NCBI GenBank assembly: GCA_036823295.1
Contig: DAISGD010000040.1
Coordinates: 1-30,518, forward strand
DNA: 30,518 nt
Direction: 5' to 3'
Source: UBA4742 sp002403895
GTDB lineage: Bacteria > Actinomycetota > Acidimicrobiia > Acidimicrobiales > Acidimicrobilacustridaceae
In this document: positions 29,382 through 30,518 of the stretch, one piece after another
How positions within the stretch are numbered: position 1 is the first letter of the stretch
Layout of the letters: every line of letters begins with the position of its first letter
The notes under the pieces: model-generated
What the model was told of the DNA's origin: nothing
What the model saw: the letters and a program-made list of their open reading frames with translations, nothing else
Databases searched by the model: none
Translations under genes and position numbers: made by a program

Positions 29382-30344
29382 ATGCCCTTCGAGTTGATCA
29401 CCGCCGTCGGGAAGGTGCCGGAATCGCCGGCTCGTACCCGACCGCCGGAACGCAAGCCGCTGCGCGTCGGCGCGGTGCAGGTGGCGTGGACCTCGTCGCC
29501 GGTCGAGCATCTGGCCAAGCTCACCACCGGGGTGCGGTTGGCCGTGGCGCAGGGGGCCCGGGTGGTGTGCCTCCAGGAACTCACCCTGAGCCCGTACTTC
29601 GCCGTGTCTGATCGGGGACCCGGGCCCGGGTGGGTCGAGCCCGAGTCTCTCCTCGGCGGCCCCACGCTGGGTCTGGCCCAGACGCTGGCCACCGACGACG
29701 GCGTGTTCGTGCACGCCTCGCTCTATGAGTCGGTGCCCGACGCCGAGGGCGGCCCGCCCGCCGACGGCCGGGGCTTCAACACCGCCATCCTGGTGGCGCC
29801 GGATGGGTCGTTGGTGTCGGCCACCCGCAAGGTGCACATCCCTGTGACTGCCGGCTACTACGAGGACCGGTACTTCATCGCCGCCGATAGCGGGTTCCCA
29901 GTGGTGCCGGTGGACGACGCCCGATTCGGCTTCCCCACCTGTTGGGACCAGTGGTTCCCCGAGCTGAGCCGGGCCTACTCCCTGGCCGGCGCCGAGGTGT
30001 TGGTCTACCCCACGGCCATCGGGTCCGAGCCGGACCATCCTGGCTTCGACACCGAGCCGCTGTGGCACGCCGTCATCGTCGGCCAGGGCATCGCCAATGG
30101 CACGTTCATGGTGGCGGTCAACCGCATCGGCACCGAAGATCTGGGTACGGGGACCCCCATCACGTTCTACGGATCGTCGTTCATCAGCGATCCCTACGGG
30201 CGGGTGCTGGTGCAGGCGCCCCGCCATGCCGCCGCCGTGCTGGTGGCCGATCTCGATCTCGATGCCCGGCGCGACTGGTTGGAGCTGTTCCCGTTTCTGA
30301 CCACCCGCCGCCCCGACCAGTACGGGCCCCTAACGCAGACCTGA
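29382..30344 (+). CDS. aguB: Nitrilase-superfamily amidase, N-carbamoylputrescine amidase-like
   Basis: A 320-residue carbon-nitrogen hydrolase. The Glu-Lys-Cys triad is Glu66 (LQELTLSPYF), Lys150 (SATRKVHIP) and Cys187 (TCWDQWFPE). CWDQWFPE, YPTAIGSEP, ITFYGSSFI and the tail RRPDQYG are hallmarks of AguB, which hydrolyses N-carbamoylputrescine to putrescine, CO2 and ammonia in agmatine breakdown. The first 25 residues are an extra extension, so a later start is possible; ATG at 29382 (or GTG one codon before) has AGGA upstream. It closes the operon with the ALDH and aminotransferase. Agmatine deiminase (AguA) is not in the window, so related ureido substrates such as N-carbamoyl-beta-alanine are not excluded. 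Confidence 0.83.
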   Translation: MPFELITAVGKVPESPARTRPPERKPLRVGAVQVAWTSSPVEHLAKLTTGVRLAVAQGARVVCLQELTLSPYFAVSDRGPGPGWVEPESLLGGPTLGLAQTLATDDGVFVHASLYESVPDAEGGPPADGRGFNTAILVAPDGSLVSATRKVHIPVTAGYYEDRYFIAADSGFPVVPVDDARFGFPTCWDQWFPELSRAYSLAGAEVLVYPTAIGSEPDHPGFDTEPLWHAVIVGQGIANGTFMVAVNRIGTEDLGTGTPITFYGSSFISDPYGRVLVQAPRHAAAVLVADLDLDARRDWLELFPFLTTRRPDQYGPLTQT

Positions 30345-30389
30345 GCCTTCCGCTCGGGGGAAATCCTGCATCGGGTGAGATTCGGTTGG

Positions 30390-30518
30390 TCAGGGGCGGC
30401 GGTCCTGAGAGGCGAACCACTGACAGACGATGGGAAGGTACGCCGCGCGTAGGGCATGGGCGGGCACGGCGGGAAAGGGGATCTCGGCGAATGCCGGCGG
30501 GCTACCGCCGCCCACCAC
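30390..30518 (-). CDS. C-terminal end of an unidentified protein
   Basis: Minus-strand frame open from the window edge to a TGA at 30390-30392, 42 codons. It reads AFAEIPFPAVPAHALRAAYL then PIVCQWFASQDRRP, a natural-looking C-terminus, but it is too short to name. It is convergent with the amidase gene (45 bp between stops). Its identity needs the sequence beyond the window. Confidence 0.45.
   Translation of the reverse strand: MVGGGSPPAFAEIPFPAVPAHALRAAYLPIVCQWFASQDRRP

Noticed and set aside
1..30518. CRISPR array, rRNA, insertion sequence or prophage
   Set aside because: No regularly spaced repeats, rRNA motifs, transposase or phage genes were found on either strand.

Overview
The window is a high-GC, gene-dense actinobacterial scaffold with two 100-N scaffold gaps (3578-3677 and 15828-15927). 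Many GTG starts, 1-17 nt overlaps between same-strand genes, -10 hexamers of the TANNNT type placed 6-8 nt before start codons (leaderless transcripts), an Rpf-type cell-wall enzyme and a mycothiol-type maleylpyruvate isomerase homologue all point to Actinobacteria. Acidimicrobiia or a related uncultured lineage is my guess from style, not a demonstrated placement. No rRNA, CRISPR, phage, IS element or replication origin was seen.

Layout. 1-3449: acyl-CoA metabolism (end of an acyl-CoA ligase, an acyl-CoA dehydrogenase, and convergent to them a single-chain ETF beta-alpha fusion). 3678-4958: a cut-off small gene and a GlxA-type regulator. 4981-6317: tRNA-Arg(ACG), an Rpf-like lipoprotein with terminator, tRNA-Ser(GCT) and tRNA-Ser(TGA). 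6329-9405: pheA, and divergently larB-larC for the nickel-pincer cofactor. 9420-13688: an SGNH-type lipoprotein, a membrane fatty-acid desaturase, a divergent PaaX-like regulator, a ketopantoate reductase-like enzyme and a metallo-beta-lactamase-fold hydrolase. 13948-15649: a PAS-PAS-GGDEF diguanylate cyclase and a zinc-ribbon small protein. 16077-18773: an SDR dehydrogenase, divergent TetR regulator and an AurF-like diiron oxygenase. 18853-20581: a GlxA regulator and an isonitrile-hydratase-like DJ-1/PfpI protein.

20805-30344 is the most coherent part: three class-III aminotransferases, alanine dehydrogenase, an Lrp/AsnC regulator, a gamma-aminobutyraldehyde-dehydrogenase-like ALDH and an N-carbamoylputrescine-amidase-like nitrilase. 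Together they read as a diamine/polyamine catabolic region: the amidase would make putrescine, an aminotransferase would make 4-aminobutanal, the ALDH would make GABA, and alanine dehydrogenase would recycle the alanine formed if pyruvate is the amino acceptor. Between the two divergent arms lies an AT-richer stretch that carries only the C-terminal tail of a PotC-like polyamine ABC permease, apparently a scar of a lost transporter.

The signals I consider most worth a second look are this permease scar, a four-cysteine insertion in one aminotransferase, the ETF fusion, a nested inverted-repeat structure between ald and lrp, a perfect KstR-type box upstream of the SDR gene, and several palindromic operator candidates. 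All functions are inferred from motifs read by eye; nothing was searched against a database.
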